Of a stretch of 64,000 nucleotides of DNA, positions 23,208 to 35,477 are shown piece by piece. How positions within the stretch are numbered: the first letter of the stretch is position 1; every line of letters starts with the position of its first letter. The position numbers were made by a program, and so were the translations under genes. The stretch spans positions 496,001 through 560,000 of the forward strand of contig NW_026251719.1 of the NCBI RefSeq assembly GCF_025024155.1, written 5' to 3'. This stretch comes from Gamsiella multidivaricata (Eukaryota; Mortierellomycota; Mortierellomycetes; Mortierellales; Mortierellaceae). The notes beneath the pieces were generated by a model, which saw nothing but the letters and a program-made list of their open reading frames with translations, was not told where the DNA came from and searched no databases.

Positions 23208-24428
23208 ATGGCTGTCCGTACGTAAAAAACAACGATTGTGGATATGATCTCGGGAACACCCACTCTCTGCCACTTTACAGGGCGGGCGCGGACCCTTCAG
23301 GCGATCAAAGGGAATAGTGATATAGCAGCAGCAACAGCAGCAGCAGCAACAGCAGCAGCAGTACGCGGAAGGGGGGGGGGATTAAAAAAAGTATTGACGA
23401 CTCTGTTCTTTCTTCTTGACGACTCGCAGGCACACAATTCGAGAACAACAACGAGATCGGCGTCTTTGCCATGCTCACCAACAGTTACTGCCTTGTCGCC
23501 CTCGGTGGTTCAGAAAATTTTTATAGGTAAACCTGTCCTCCTTAAAAAAAAAAGAAAAGAACCGAGCGCCATATTGTTTGGGCCCACCCTACTCTTAGAA
23601 CCCTTCCTCACCTTTTCTCTCTTTCTCTTTCTTTTTTATATATACAAAACCTTGCCATATTAGTGTATTCGAGCAAGAACTAAAGGACATCATCCCAATA
23701 GTCCACACCTCCATTGCCTCAACCCGGATCATCGGCCGCCTCTGCGTCGGGAACCGCCACGGCCTCCTCGTGCCCTCGACCACCACGGACCAAGAACTCC
23801 TCCACCTCCGAAACTCCCTCCCCGCGACCGTCCGCATCCAACGCGTCGAGGAACGTCTGTCCGCGCTCGGGAATGTTATCGCCTGCAATGATTATCTGGC
23901 CCTCGTCCATCCAGACCTCGATCGCGAGACCGAGGAAATCGTTGCCGATGTCTTGAACGTCGAGGTCTTCCGACAGACCATCGCTCAGAATTCGCTGGTG
24001 GGTTCCTACTGTAGGCTGACGAACCAGGGCGGACTGGTTCATCCGCGCACATCTATTCAGGATCAGGATGAGCTGTCTTCCTTGCTTCAAGTACCACGTA
24101 AGTCTTCGTTTTTTTATCACTCGGATGTCCTTGAAAATAACATGTCCTGTTGTCCTGTTGTCCTGTTGTCCTGCTGTCATGTCCGTCAAATAACACTCGT
24201 AACCTTTTCCTCCATTCTTCTCTCGTAACAGTTGTCGCTGGCACCGTAAATCGCGGTTCAGACGTGATCGGCGCAGGCCTGCTCGTCAACGATTGGTGTG
24301 CCTTCGCAGGCCGCGACACCACCTCCACAGAACTCTCCCTTATCGAAAACGTCTTTAAGCTGCAAGATCAGGGTCCCACTGCCGTAATCGAGGATATGCG
24401 TGATTCTTTGGTCGATTCCATGCTCTAA
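23208..24428 (+). CDS. TIF6: Eukaryotic translation initiation factor 6 (eIF6/Tif6)
   Basis: Anti-association factor that binds the 60S subunit and is needed for 60S biogenesis. Model: 23208-23217, 23430-23526, 23664-24097, 24232-24428; 245 aa, the usual eIF6 length. Seen: [120 protein letters not shown] and [16 protein letters not shown]; identity with known eIF6 is high across the whole chain. The first coding exon is only 10 nt; it is needed to supply MAVR and its donor (GTACGT) is good. Intron 3 holds an 8-nt tandem repeat. The gene converges on NAMPT with about 250 nt between stop codons. Confidence 0.97.
24142..24181 (+). repeat. Short 8-nt tandem repeat in an eIF6 intron
   Basis: About four to five copies of a TGTCCTGT-like unit, with the last copies diverged (TGCTGTCA). 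It lies wholly inside the third eIF6 intron (24098-24231). Confidence 0.85.
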
Positions 24429-24678
24429 AACTCCCATCCTCCTCCTCTTCCTTCTCCTACCTGTACTTGCATTATTTCTCCTTCATCCACGTCAACTGTA
24501 GCATATCCATCTCGAAAGTAAAAAAAAAAAAAACTACATCCGAGAGCAAAAACTGCCTTCTGCCTGATGTCTTTTATTTCAATGATTCAACTTGTGAAAA
24601 TGCCCACGTATCAATCCCTTCTCTCTTCCTCCTGATATGACCTCTATTCCCACAGATACCGTTGTCTTGCTCTCGCAC

Positions 24679-25575
24679 TCAGGGTTCGCCAGCTGCCAAC
24701 ACAACCTTGATTTTCTCGCGCAACTCCTTGCTGATCGGGTCAAACACCTTCGGCAAATTCTCCCACTCCTTTTGAACACGACCCTTGAGCTCGCTAAACA
24801 CTGGCCACGCATGCAATGAACCTGCGGACGACAGAATACGATCCTCTTCGGTGGCCATAGATGGAGTCACAGATGGTGCAAACAGCGAAGACGTTGTTCC
24901 CGTCGCAGCCAGAGGCACTTTGCCGTGATCATAAACCACCTGCAACAGGTTATCCTTGTGCGGTATTCCATCCTCAGCGCGAGGGTAGACCATCGGGATC
25001 TATTACAATGGCGATTAAAAAAATGATATTGCATGTTAGCGGGTCCCAACACAAGGCCATTCTTCGCTTCATGAAGAGGGACAAAACAAAAGAACGTACA
25101 CCCTGGTCGTTTCGGATGACATCGAAGATACCCGGCAAACTGGTCTTTTCAGAATCCGTCTTTGGATGCTTCATGATATCCCTGTTATCGCATCCATGAC
25201 CCCCAAAAAATAAAAATAAAAAACCAACAGTGGAAAGATTAGTAAAACTCAAGTAATGAACTAGACGTCAACAAAATCACTCATTTCGCAACGATTTCTA
25301 TCTCATACCTCCTGGTACCGTCCGCGTAGACGATATGACTCAACTTAGTCGCGAACGACAACGTATCGCGGTTCAACTTCTGAAGCAACCCACCGCCCAT
25401 GCCAAAGGCACAGTTCTGGGCCGCAAAACCCTCCGCCAGCACTGCATCCAGGATCTGACTCAGTGACTTGAAAGTCACTCCATCGCCCTGGATCACACCG
25501 CATCCGCGGATTACCTTGTAGCCCTTCTGGTTCACGTCAACCCCAAATACCTTCTCAGCAGCGCTAAAAGAAAGG

Positions 25576-25606
<31 letters not shown>

Positions 25607-27217
25607 AGCAGAAAGCAACCAACAAAGGTATCAGTAACCGACGTTTTGCACCTACATCCACCATTTCAGACCCATTGCAACAGATATTCGATCGTACTCT
25701 TACCGCAACCCCTGCAGTACGGACTCGATAATATCTCCACTGTCCGGTCGAAGCACCAAAAATCCGCCCTTCTCCAGCTTGAAACTCGCAACCGCCGGCA
25801 GGACAGAATCCAGGGCCCTTTGGTAATCATACGAATCCATCACACACGCAAACACGCCCTCGCCAAAGTGCTCGATCATCGCCTCCATTGCTTCTTTCTC
25901 CGTGCGGAAGGCCATCATCACCGAATGCTCACTCGCCGGAATCGAGCTCGCGACGGGCTCGCCCTTGTTCAGCTGGAACTGTGCATAATAAGCGGCGCTC
26001 AACGTGTCCGTTCCCGTGAAATTGAGCTAATATAGATCGGTCACGAATGGCGGCATAATTAACTCCTGGTGATTGAAGACACGAGCAAGTGAGAATCCAT
26101 TCTTGCAAGCAAAGACGGTAAAAAAATCGAACCCGAACTGACTTACAAGGTGGGCAGTACCCCCGATGACAGACTGTTCAACATTCGTGCACGCACGGAA
26201 CCCAAAGTCATGCAATCGGCTCTCCAATGACCAGAAGCTATCCGCATCCACACTCTTGTCATAAGCGGCCTGAATCAAGTCCCTGGAGCGTCTCGACAGT
26301 GTCGCCACCGTGGTTGGGTACTACTTAAAAGTGGAAGAACGCAGCAAAACGCGTGCTGTGTTAGATCAATACGGAACAGCCAAGGACGACAGATCGTTTC
26401 TTGAACTGAAAATCTGTTCCATCAACAACCAAGTCGCGATCTATCAAGGATCAACGCAATTAATGATAAGCACACGAACGGGGACAACCATACCCAGATC
26501 ATGGTCAACAACGTCTCCAGAAAAGTAACTAGTCGGCTCATATCCCCCTCGGCTGTGATCTGGTACGTAGGCACATGTGTATGGCATGCGGTCCCATCGG
26601 GGAGCGCCTCGATCTTCACAGGGAAGTATCCATCGTGCTCCTTCACAATCTATGTCAAGGAAAAGAAAAAAAAAAAAAGGCCAGGGGGTTGAATGTGTTA
26701 AGGTTTCTGTTCCTGAAATACGGTTGCTCTTGCATTTTTTTTTGGTGGCGATGCAGCCAGTCAGTCAGACTAACGCAGATAAAAATAAGTACCTTGACAA
26801 ACAAGTCCTTTGGGAATGGGAAGGGCATGAACCCAGCGTTGTGGGTCGCAAAAAACACCTCCGCCTGCTCAATATCCTGCATCGTCCATTTCTTGGACAC
26901 ATAGTTTTCAATGCTATCATTTACATTTCCCAGAAAAAAAAAATATAAGCAATGGTCGCCTCGTCATTATATGTCCCTCCAAAGACAAGATTGCCGGTGA
27001 GTCCTGTGTACCAACATGCTACAATGGCATTGTCCTTTAGGATAGCTTACATAAAACGGATGCCATAAAAGACGATACGGTTGTCATGAGGGTCTTTGTC
27101 ATAGGCCTGACGCATCTCTGCGTACGCGACCATCTTCTGTGCCTTTGGGTAGATGAATGGGTGAGTCGTCTTGTACGAATCCGTCAGGACCGCCATCGGG
27201 ATGTTGAACGCCATCAT
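24679..27217 (-). CDS. Nicotinamide phosphoribosyltransferase (NAMPT-type)
   Basis: Predicted to make NMN from nicotinamide and PRPP, the first step of two-step NAD salvage. Model on the minus strand: 27217-27051, 26913-26793, 26649-26494, 26320-26147, 26026-25704, 25563-25309, 25181-25100, 24999-24679; 532 aa. Seen: VLTDSYKTTHPFIYPKA at the N-terminus, VKEHDGYFPVKIEALPDG, SRLHDFGFRACTNVEQSVIG, NFTGTDTLSA (the Asp that in human NAMPT favours nicotinamide over nicotinate), SIPASEHSVMMAF (the phosphorylated His), LRPDSGD, VIQGDGVTFKSL and FGMGGGLLQKLNRD. These follow animal and bacterial NAMPT, not fungal nicotinate phosphoribosyltransferase. A splice-acceptor-like CAG just before the ATG suggests a leader intron or an extra first exon. 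The C-terminus is Ser/Thr-rich and longer than in human NAMPT (491 aa). Intron 5 contains 30 A in a row on the plus strand. Confidence 0.92.
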
Positions 27218-27559
27218 GATCTCGCTGTAAACAGTTCAGGGGAAGAAATGTGTCTCGGGGTAGGGATATATCGAAGAGTGGTATTGAACTGAGTAGCAGT
27301 ATTTTGACAAGCAGAGGGAGGGAGGACGATGGATACGAAGAGTGCAAAAACGCGTAGCAACTTGAGCCTCGTCAAACGAAAATGAGCAGGTCTACGGCAG
27401 TCACCCAGAACCCAGCACGGTGCGTTGGAGAAAAGTCCTTTAAGAATTTGTGCTGCACCATTACCACAAGTGCCCTTTCTGCAGTGCATCTGTACAATTC
27501 ACTTTATTTTGCTCACAAAGGGACCCTTTTTTTTTATCGACAGAAGTGAGCTCCCTAGT

Positions 27560-30500
27560 TTAACGGAACCTGACCACGACATATGGCACTTCAACATCCT
27601 CGCCATCGCGGTCATAGCACACCACTTCGACCGTAAAGGCCTTGACGTGAGGAGGCGTACTCTTCCTCGAGACCGTCTCCACCAGCTTCGAGAACTTCAT
27701 TGGCAAACGCTCCTTCTTCTTGTCCTTCTGCATGAATGAAGTGTACAACATGCTAACGCCCGCGGAAATCATCGCAATCTCGAGCTCGTGCTCGTTCTTG
27801 AAGTAGTCGATAAATTCCTGCAGTGTCACATCCTGATTGATCTCAAAGCGGTCCCACAGCGTGAACTCCGTCTCGTGGTACTTGAACTTGGGTGCAGCAA
27901 TTGGCTCAGAGAATCCAAAGAACGGCAGCGCCAAGTTCACGAATCCGTTCTTGTAGTCGTCAATCTTAGTGCGGTTATCGATGATCTTGTACAGCTCCAA
28001 GCAGACCAATCCAGTCACCATGGCTGTTGTTGTCGCAATGGCAGGAATGATACGACCTGCAATGAACTTGGTACGATATTTGTCCGCAGGGTTGATGCCG
28101 TAGTTAGATGCACGCAAGTTTGATGTTGCCGTGATGAAATCGATGTGGAAGTTGGTGTCATCATCCTTCTCAAACTCGACAGGGTGGAGGCGGTACCCAG
28201 CAAGGGTCGAGGGCGCTGGGAGGGTATCGATCAACTTCTGCAACTCGGCTTGATCGCTATCTTCTGTGGGCAAGGTCTCGCTCTCGGTCACCTGGATCTT
28301 GACACCAGACTTGGGCTTGAACTCGGGAACGATGACGTTTGACAGCACCTGGCGGAAGATCTCTGGGTTTGTCTCTCCCTTCAATCCATAGTTGAACGCG
28401 TGGAGGTTGGCTGCCGCGATAATGAACTCCAGGTGGGCGGGGTCATCAACGTTAAACACGAGAGGGGTTGGGGGACGCTTGGGAGCACTCCAGAACAACG
28501 TTCCTGAGGAGGTGACAGAGTCCTTGGGGAAGTTGAACAAAAGCTGCTGGATGTTGTTGTTGAACTGCTCCTCAAACTGAAGGCGGGCCCAGGTAATGCA
28601 CTCCTCGAAGCTCAAGGGCTTGTTTGAAACCAGGTACTTCTCGATCGTCTTCAAGGTCTCAGTGCTGTTACCTCTGTCCTTCAAAAGACCCTCAATGTAA
28701 TTGGGCTGGCTGAGATAAAGGTTGGCATTCTCGGCTGGCTGCTTGAAGAATCCCTCAAAGGCATCACGGGCCCATTGGATCGTGTGCTCAATGGCGTTGG
28801 GGAAGTTCTTGAGGGTGCAGAGAGGAATAGATGTTTCTGGGGGATCCTGGGACGAGGAGTAGGACTCTGTTACGAATGGAACAACGACCTGGACGTTACC
28901 CTTAGTACCGAGCGTTCCTGACTCCAGTAACGATTTGCGGAAGTAGACGCAGCGTCTATCCATGTACTTGCGGGCATCGAGGTTGTCGAGTGCGTTGGTG
29001 ACACCGTCCAGGTTGGCAAAGAAGTCGTCGTCGTAAACCTTCTCGCTTTCAACGCCAACACGCTCCTCGTATGCGACGACATGGCCGACCGTGGCAGGGT
29101 TCATCTTGGCGATCGCATCCGCAGCCGAACGCGACTTTAGCTTTCCAACGTCTGATGGACGGAACAAGAACTGACGGTTCAAGTTACTCTTCTCAATCGT
29201 GTCCATATCCGTGATGTGGATCTTTCCCTTGGGTCCAGTTCCAAGACCCATCATCGCCCAGTTCTTAAGCATCTCGCATCCGATGGCTCCTGCACCGACA
29301 AGGAACTCTCTGAAGTTCTCAATCTTCTCCTGGAATTCTCTGCCAAAGACAGCGATCTGGTTGTCGTGGCGAGAGCCGATGGGCTGACATGCCTCCTCCG
29401 TCAAGTTGACTGTTGTAGGCAAAGATTCCAGGGAATCAAAGTACATCCACTGATGAATAGGACTGAACTTTCCTGTGCATGCCTTAAGAACTTCCTGAGC
29501 GACAGTGCCACCAATAACAGCGACCATGGGCGACAAATCTCCAATAGCCTGATAAGAGAGTTCACGAATCAGCTTTTCATCCAACTCCGCCTAATAAATG
29601 CAAAGAATTATTAATGAAGGCCAATAAAAGTGGATTAGTAGCTGATATGAGTTGGATACTTCCTGAAAATTAAACAAGGGAGCAGATAGCCTTACCTTCT
29701 CGGTAGCCTTGTTGTTAATCTCGTTTGCAAGAGCGAGCACTTCTGTGGCATCCTCCTCATTTCTTGGGCGAGGTTGACGACCGTGCTTAGCAGCAAAAGC
29801 GTGCAAAGCTTGGAATCCAACATGGAGCTGGGCAGGGCGATCAAACTTGCCGAAATCTGTAATCAAGAACTCGGGCTTCTGAAGAGATTCCTTAAGGTTC
29901 AACTATAATGATGACCAGTAAGAAAGCATAAAAATGCAGTTGTTAATAAAGGGTTCAAGTATAGCTGCATAGCTTGAGTAATGAAACGGGCAATGTTTGA
30001 TGAATAGCTTACAAAGTCCAGCTGCTTAGGCATCTTGACTTGCTGGAAAAGTCCCCCACGGATATATGTTCCCAACCCAGAGGTGTCTCCAATCGAGAAG
30101 GTGTAGGGTCCAAGCACCTTGACCTTTCTTGGTGTGCAACCGTTCAATGCCTCCATGCCGACGACCTCCACAAAGGTGACATAGTCACCATCCTCTAGAC
30201 CATGGCGAGTTTCGTCCAAGCAGGTAACAATGCCCTCATTGTCTGCTGAAACCTCAGCAACCATTCCGGAAAGTGCTTCCTCGCCAGTAACATCGACAAT
30301 GTTGAACCCCTTGCCAAAGTCGTTGAAGGTCTGAGCAAAGAGGCCGTGGAGCTCGGCAGAAATATAGTAGATTCCGTGGGCATGTGCATATTCGTTGAGC
30401 TCCAACTGCTTTTCTAGTGAGGTCTCGGTCACGACGATAACCTAAGGATGGGTGTGAAAGTAATAATCCAAAATAAGGTCAAACATTTAGCATCCCAAAA

Positions 30501-31317
30501 TGATGATCCGATGCTCTGAAGGGTATCCAGCCCGCCTGGAATGTTTATCATACCTTGAACTGTGAAAGCTTGTCAGTGGTCAACTCCCCCTCCAAGACGC
30601 TGATGGGCACATATGCGTTCAGCTCTGCAAGACGTGGCCGGGAGACGACATCGCGGGGTTTGCCAATATCTTCCTTAGTCAAGAAGAACTGTTCACAAAA
30701 AACATCATAACGAAGAGGCTTCAGCATCCACGATCAAATCGATGTATGGGTCAGAAACGGCGATTAGATCTATCCAGACTGTTCCTCATACCTGAGTCGA
30801 CAAGTCTGTAAGCTGGACAGGGGCAGGGTCATAAAGCGTAACACTCTTGACACCAGCGAGGACCACGTTCTTGGCTGTAAGAGTAGCGTGAGAAAGCAGC
30901 TGCGTTAGTCATCTGCGATAATAGAAGACCAAAGTGCGTCTAGTCAGAATGAAGCTACGACACTTACCAATTTCAATCCCCAAACCCTTGAGACCAACAA
31001 TCAAAATGTTGGAAGTACCCATCTTCTTCATGGCCTCATGACCAAGAACGTATCTATGGGGGTTGGTGGCAATAGAGAGAAAAAGAGGATTAGCTTCTAC
31101 ACCCTACAGCCGTTTCCACAAGCTCAAGAAGGCTGGTTTGCACCCTGTCGACTGCACCAAGCTGGAAGCACAGGGTCCGCCATGGGCGATCCGCAGTCAG
31201 ATGTGGCGCCGTTCCTTCCATTGGGTTCGATGGTGGCAGGCATGAGTATGAGGCGAGTACTTACAGCTGACGGGAGTAAAGACCCTCGTCGATAACATTT
31301 TCTTTTTCAACATCCAT
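27560..31317 (-). CDS. UBA1: Ubiquitin-activating enzyme E1
   Basis: Activates ubiquitin with ATP and passes it from an adenylate to its own cysteine and then to E2 enzymes. Model on the minus strand: 31317-31265, 31053-30968, 30874-30792, 30688-30554, 30441-30013, 29902-29696, 29590-27560; 1,007 aa, close to yeast and animal E1. Seen: [18 protein letters not shown] at the N-terminus, [13 protein letters not shown] (inactive adenylation half), [20 protein letters not shown] and [17 protein letters not shown] (active adenylation domain), [20 protein letters not shown] containing the catalytic Cys, and a C-terminal ubiquitin-fold domain ending [11 protein letters not shown]. No lesion was seen. 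Start chosen by match to the family N-terminus. Confidence 0.97.
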
Positions 31318-31644
31318 GCTGAGTACTCGTTGGTTGTATCAATAATAGAGATGTGTGTATGCGTAAGTGTGTGAAATGACAAATGAAAGAACAGAAATGA
31401 AGAAAGGAAAGCGCGAGTACCCTTTTTGCCCCTGCAGCACACTCCTTGTAGGCGCGGTTTGGCTGGACTGGGGGCGCTGTGACTGGATCACGTACGTCAC
31501 TACCACGATTATATTTGTGTGTACGGGAAACCATAGGACTCGTAAGACATCCTATGCTGGGTTTGCACGGTTCCCCGTCCAGTATTTAGTTGTGTATTTG
31601 ATTTGAAGTATGGCTATGGTCTCATGGTCTATGAACTCTGGTCT

Positions 31645-32037
31645 CTATTTCAGATACATTATGTTGCCTTGTTGCTTCAACCACTCCTCCGTTTCCTTTC
31701 GTCGAATATCCCATATAATCTTTTCGTTTACAGTTATGCCCGTACACCTACTCCCAGACACCTTGTCGAGCAGATATACAATGAACGTGTTTTCAGCACC
31801 AAAGAGTAGTGGCCAGTCCTCAATGCGGCCGATCGCTTGTAATCGAAAGAGATATTGCAGGACGCCCATCTCGATCGGTGGATCCATTGATAAATCGATT
31901 TCTGCACACAGTTCCACTGCTGCCGCATCCTGCTTCGCGCTCGAAAACAGGTACTGGAGGGCTCCTTCGTAGTTGAGTTCTTCCCCTGGCGGATCGAGAC
32001 TCAGGTCGTATGTGTCGTTAGAGCTGCTGTTGTTCAT
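31645..32037 (-). CDS. Small hypothetical protein with an internal repeat
   Basis: A single open frame of 130 codons from an ATG (MNNSSSNDTY) upstream of the E1 gene on the same strand. I do not recognise a family. Its N-terminal half contains two similar segments: DLSLDPP...GALQYLF and DLSMDPP...GVLQYLF, about 35 residues apart, so it may be built from a duplicated module. It is acidic, with no signal peptide or membrane segment. Biased codon choice and the internal duplication argue for a real protein, but there is no homologue in my memory and no intron to confirm it. Confidence 0.45.
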   Translation of the reverse strand: MNNSSSNDTYDLSLDPPGEELNYEGALQYLFSSAKQDAAAVELCAEIDLSMDPPIEMGVLQYLFRLQAIGRIEDWPLLFGAENTFIVYLLDKVSGSRCTGITVNEKIIWDIRRKETEEWLKQQGNIMYLK

Positions 32038-34175
32038 GTTTTGAAAAATGAACTGGAAAGGTCCAGATAGTGGAAGGTCAATGGAAGAGGAAAAGAACTG
32101 GACAAGTCCGCATCGTTGAAGCGCTCGACATTTGTTTATGAAGGGGATGGAAAAATATCCACGCTATAATGTTCTCTACATCTGGGCGTATGGCCCCAGT
32201 TGACTGGAAACAGATGGACCGAATGGATGAAAGAAAACAGGGGTGAAGGAGCGAGGTCTATGTAAGCAAGTAGCAGAGACCACACAGCTAATACAAATGG
32301 TGTTGGTGAGCCTGCTCGCCTAATCGCTGTCCATTATCAATTTGCATACCTGGGGATCGGACTCTGGATACAGTATGCCGTTCTTGACGCGTCAGTCGTA
32401 GGAACGAGTACTTGTTCTTGTTTTTCGCGTGTGTTGGACCCCACTCCACGCAAGAGTTCTGGCTCACCCCGGGATTGAGGGTTGCTTGTCCCATTTAACG
32501 GTCCGTCTTCATCCTGGGGTGTTTGCTGGTCTACTCGTCTGTTCAGCAATCATCCTTGTTCCGTATGAGTTCCACATTTCAGTTCACGCTTGTTCTCGTC
32601 CACATCCGCCCATGTTTGGACCATAATACTGTTTACATGAAGAGTGCATAGTAGATGGTCTGTTGGCAGCTAATTCTCCCTTATTCTCCCCTTTCTTGTC
32701 CCTATCCCTCTTTTCAGTTCCCCCTGCAGTCCATCCATCCAACTCTCGTCCATACACACTTCCCGGTCCACTGTAAGGTACACGGGATAGAGTGCTTCAT
32801 GGGGTACATTCTTCATTGCCCTTGGCATCTAGATCCAGGCAGCATTCTCCTCGCTTCTGAGCTTGTGCATGCACTCCTTCCCTAGCATGCTTTGTGCCAT
32901 GTTGTTGCTGCTGAGGACCTTCTGATCTTCATTATGATGCTGCCCGTGCGCGTAGGATCGCTTCGACCTTTCCCCTTTGCTGTTTAGTGTGCAATTGCGA
33001 CACATTGATTTTGTTACAGTCAGCCCATGTTCCATCTGTAGCCTCCCTTTCTGCGTATCCCTTTCTCAAACTAGTCCTTGATCGGGCATCCAGATATTCA
33101 AAAGGACTTTAGGGTTTACTGAGTCTACTGAGTATGATGGACGATGAGAAGCCAGATTGTTATGGAAGCATTTGATCAGGAGCAGTTTAAGAGCAAATGG
33201 CTCATGGGCAGGAGTAGGAGGAGTGAGAGTAGGAGGAGGAGTGTGAGCAGGAGTGCAATTGAGGATGCTACTGATGAGGATGACGAGGATACATGTTCTA
33301 ATCCTTTTGAAGAGCGCACAGCAGCAACAGTGATACAGTGACAGCACCAGCAGCAACAGCAACAGCAGCAACAGCAGCAACAGCAGCAACAGCAATAACA
33401 GGAAGGACCTCATGGTGGTGGTGAGGGTCGCCATTTGCTCCTAATGGATGAATGTTATCTGTGGATGTTACATGTGGCTTCACGTACAAATGCAATTTAC
33501 ATCCACGTCAAACAAACGACGTGCGCGGGAAAAGAGAGGGCATGGGCCATCTCCGTCAGAGAGCCCTTCTTTTTGGGTGCGATGTCCGGTCGAAGGGGAA
33601 AGGAGTCCTTTTCGTGGCACGAAACGGCTCCGGACGATGACGCGCAACAGAGGACTTTTTCCTTCGTTCTTACTCTTACTCTCTCTCTCTCTCTCTCTCT
33701 CTCTTTCCGCCATTCCTTCTCTCTCCTCTTCCTCCTCTTCCTCTCCTCCACAGCCTCCGCTGCCGTCCCTGCGTCTCCGCGCTCCCCTCCCCACTCCCCC
33801 GCCTTCCCACTTTCCCGCCCTCTCAGGCACCGCGACAGAATAACGACCCCACGCTCAGATCTACATTCAGCGCCCATTCAGCACCCATCCAGCACCAGCA
33901 CCCGCGCCGGCAGCATCGCCATCTTCCGCCCTCTCTCACGCACACGCACACTCTCTCTTTCTCTCATCTACAGCTGCAGCTACGGCTTGGGATCCGATAT
34001 CCACAAAGATTTACCACTCAGCCCCGACTCTTTGCTTCCTTCCGCCTTCTCCTCCAGCTAACCAGACCAAGACCCATTCCCCAACCGTCTTCCCCTATTT
34101 TTTTTTCTTTTCATTCAACCCATCCACTTGCGCCCTAGTTCCGGTGACCCTCTCATTCATATCCCACAATCCAAA
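32038..34175. other. Intergenic region with a CAG/CAA repeat and CT-rich promoter
   Basis: No supported gene. It holds a CAG/CAA tract (33319-33400) and, at 33670-33760, a long CT-rich stretch like those before other genes here, which is probably the promoter and leader of the gene starting at 34176. An acidic frame at 33144-33341 is short and isolated. Confidence 0.55.
33319..33400. repeat. (CAG/CAA)n repeat
   Basis: Mixed CAG and CAA units over about 80 nt. It is not in a supported coding frame. Confidence 0.88.
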
Positions 34176-35024
34176 ATGGCCATGGCGGAACAACATTCAA
34201 CCAACTCCTATTTCCAAACCACACACTCCCGAGTCGACTCGAAGCTCCATTCGGATTCCTCCTCTGAAAAGGTCGACGATTGTGCATTCGCCCCGCTGTC
34301 ACGCCCCATCTCCGGTGGTGGACTACGCCGATGTGCTGCCACCAGAGACCTGACCAGGTATGCTATGTTGTCATCACCACCGCTGCCGTCGTGGCTCTTG
34401 AATCCATCCCCAAGCATCTTTAACTAACCTAGGTTCTTTTCATACTCTGATACTGAATTCTTATGATTTAAGCATTGGATCAAACGTCAACTATTGCGCT
34501 AAGGTTTCTGTCGAATACATGCTCGGTGATGCCTCCACGCCGTTCCACGCTCCATCATGGAAATCCCTGTCGGCACCTGAGGGATCAGCCAGTCGAGTTG
34601 TTGTCGATAATGTACGCGCAATGCCCTACCGTCGTTTCTTTTATTTTTTTTTGTGCATTGTTTAGTCAGCGACTGTGAATGGTTGTTCAATCCGCTGAGT
34701 TGTCGAATGCGTTCTTATTCCCATTAGCTTGAGACTGTCCGCCGTTTCAAGAAGACTTTGTACACTCAACTATGTCTCGTCGCCGAGGATGGATCAGAAG
34801 ACACATGGCCCGAGCTGAGCCTTTTCCGGAGAATAGATAGTAATGGGTTTGAACCAATTGATGGCGATCAGGAGGCGCTGTACATGTTTGCACTCAAGGA
34901 TGGTGATCGAGTAGTGCTGCTTGTACACGAGAGTAGCAGCCGGTCAGGATCTGCGGCCGACCCTGTAGCACAATGGGTCGAGGCTATCAGGACACAGACA
35001 GAATTCGAGGCCATTGATGGCTGA
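34176..35024 (+). CDS. Hypothetical protein, 205 aa
   Basis: Three exons, 34176-34357, 34473-34611 and 34728-35024, joined in phase by good splice sites. The ATG at 34176 sits in CCAAAATGG, a strong context; a further in-frame ATG at 34128 is possible. The N-terminal third is Ser-rich and disordered-looking. The rest looks folded, with VNYCAKVSVEYMLGD, VRRFKKTLYTQLCLVAEDG and WPELSLFRRIDSNGFEPIDG followed by a hydrophobic strand DRVVLLVHES. I do not recognise the domain; the alternating strands could suit a small beta domain, but that is a guess. No signal peptide or transmembrane helix. Confidence 0.7.
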
Positions 35025-35477
35025 GCCGTCAAAGCACGCCCCTGGCTCCTTTTCAGCAGCAACACTTCTCAACATTTACCATTGTGCCTTTAAAACATGC
35101 ACCAGTCCAACATGGATCACTCTCGTTCAACACCTTGTATATATAAAGCATTCTTTCTTGTAATATACGCTGCTTCGGATTCTCAAGGAGACTTATTGTG
35201 AGAACATAGGCACATTGTGTATGTAGTAAAATATCTATCTGAGAGCGTCGCTTAGCATCTCCCATATGCGATCTGTAATTTTTGCGGGGAAGATTCCTCG
35301 GTCGCATACATAAGGGGAGGATAAGGGGATTTGGGGGAGAGAGAAGAGCTACTTGCTTTCGCTCTACAAAGTCGAAAATCAAAAACTCTCCTTTTTAGTT
35401 TTCTTTTGTCCCCCTCAACTCATCCCGGTCGACTAATTCACTCCAGCATCAACAACCAGGACAGGACAGGACTAGTC

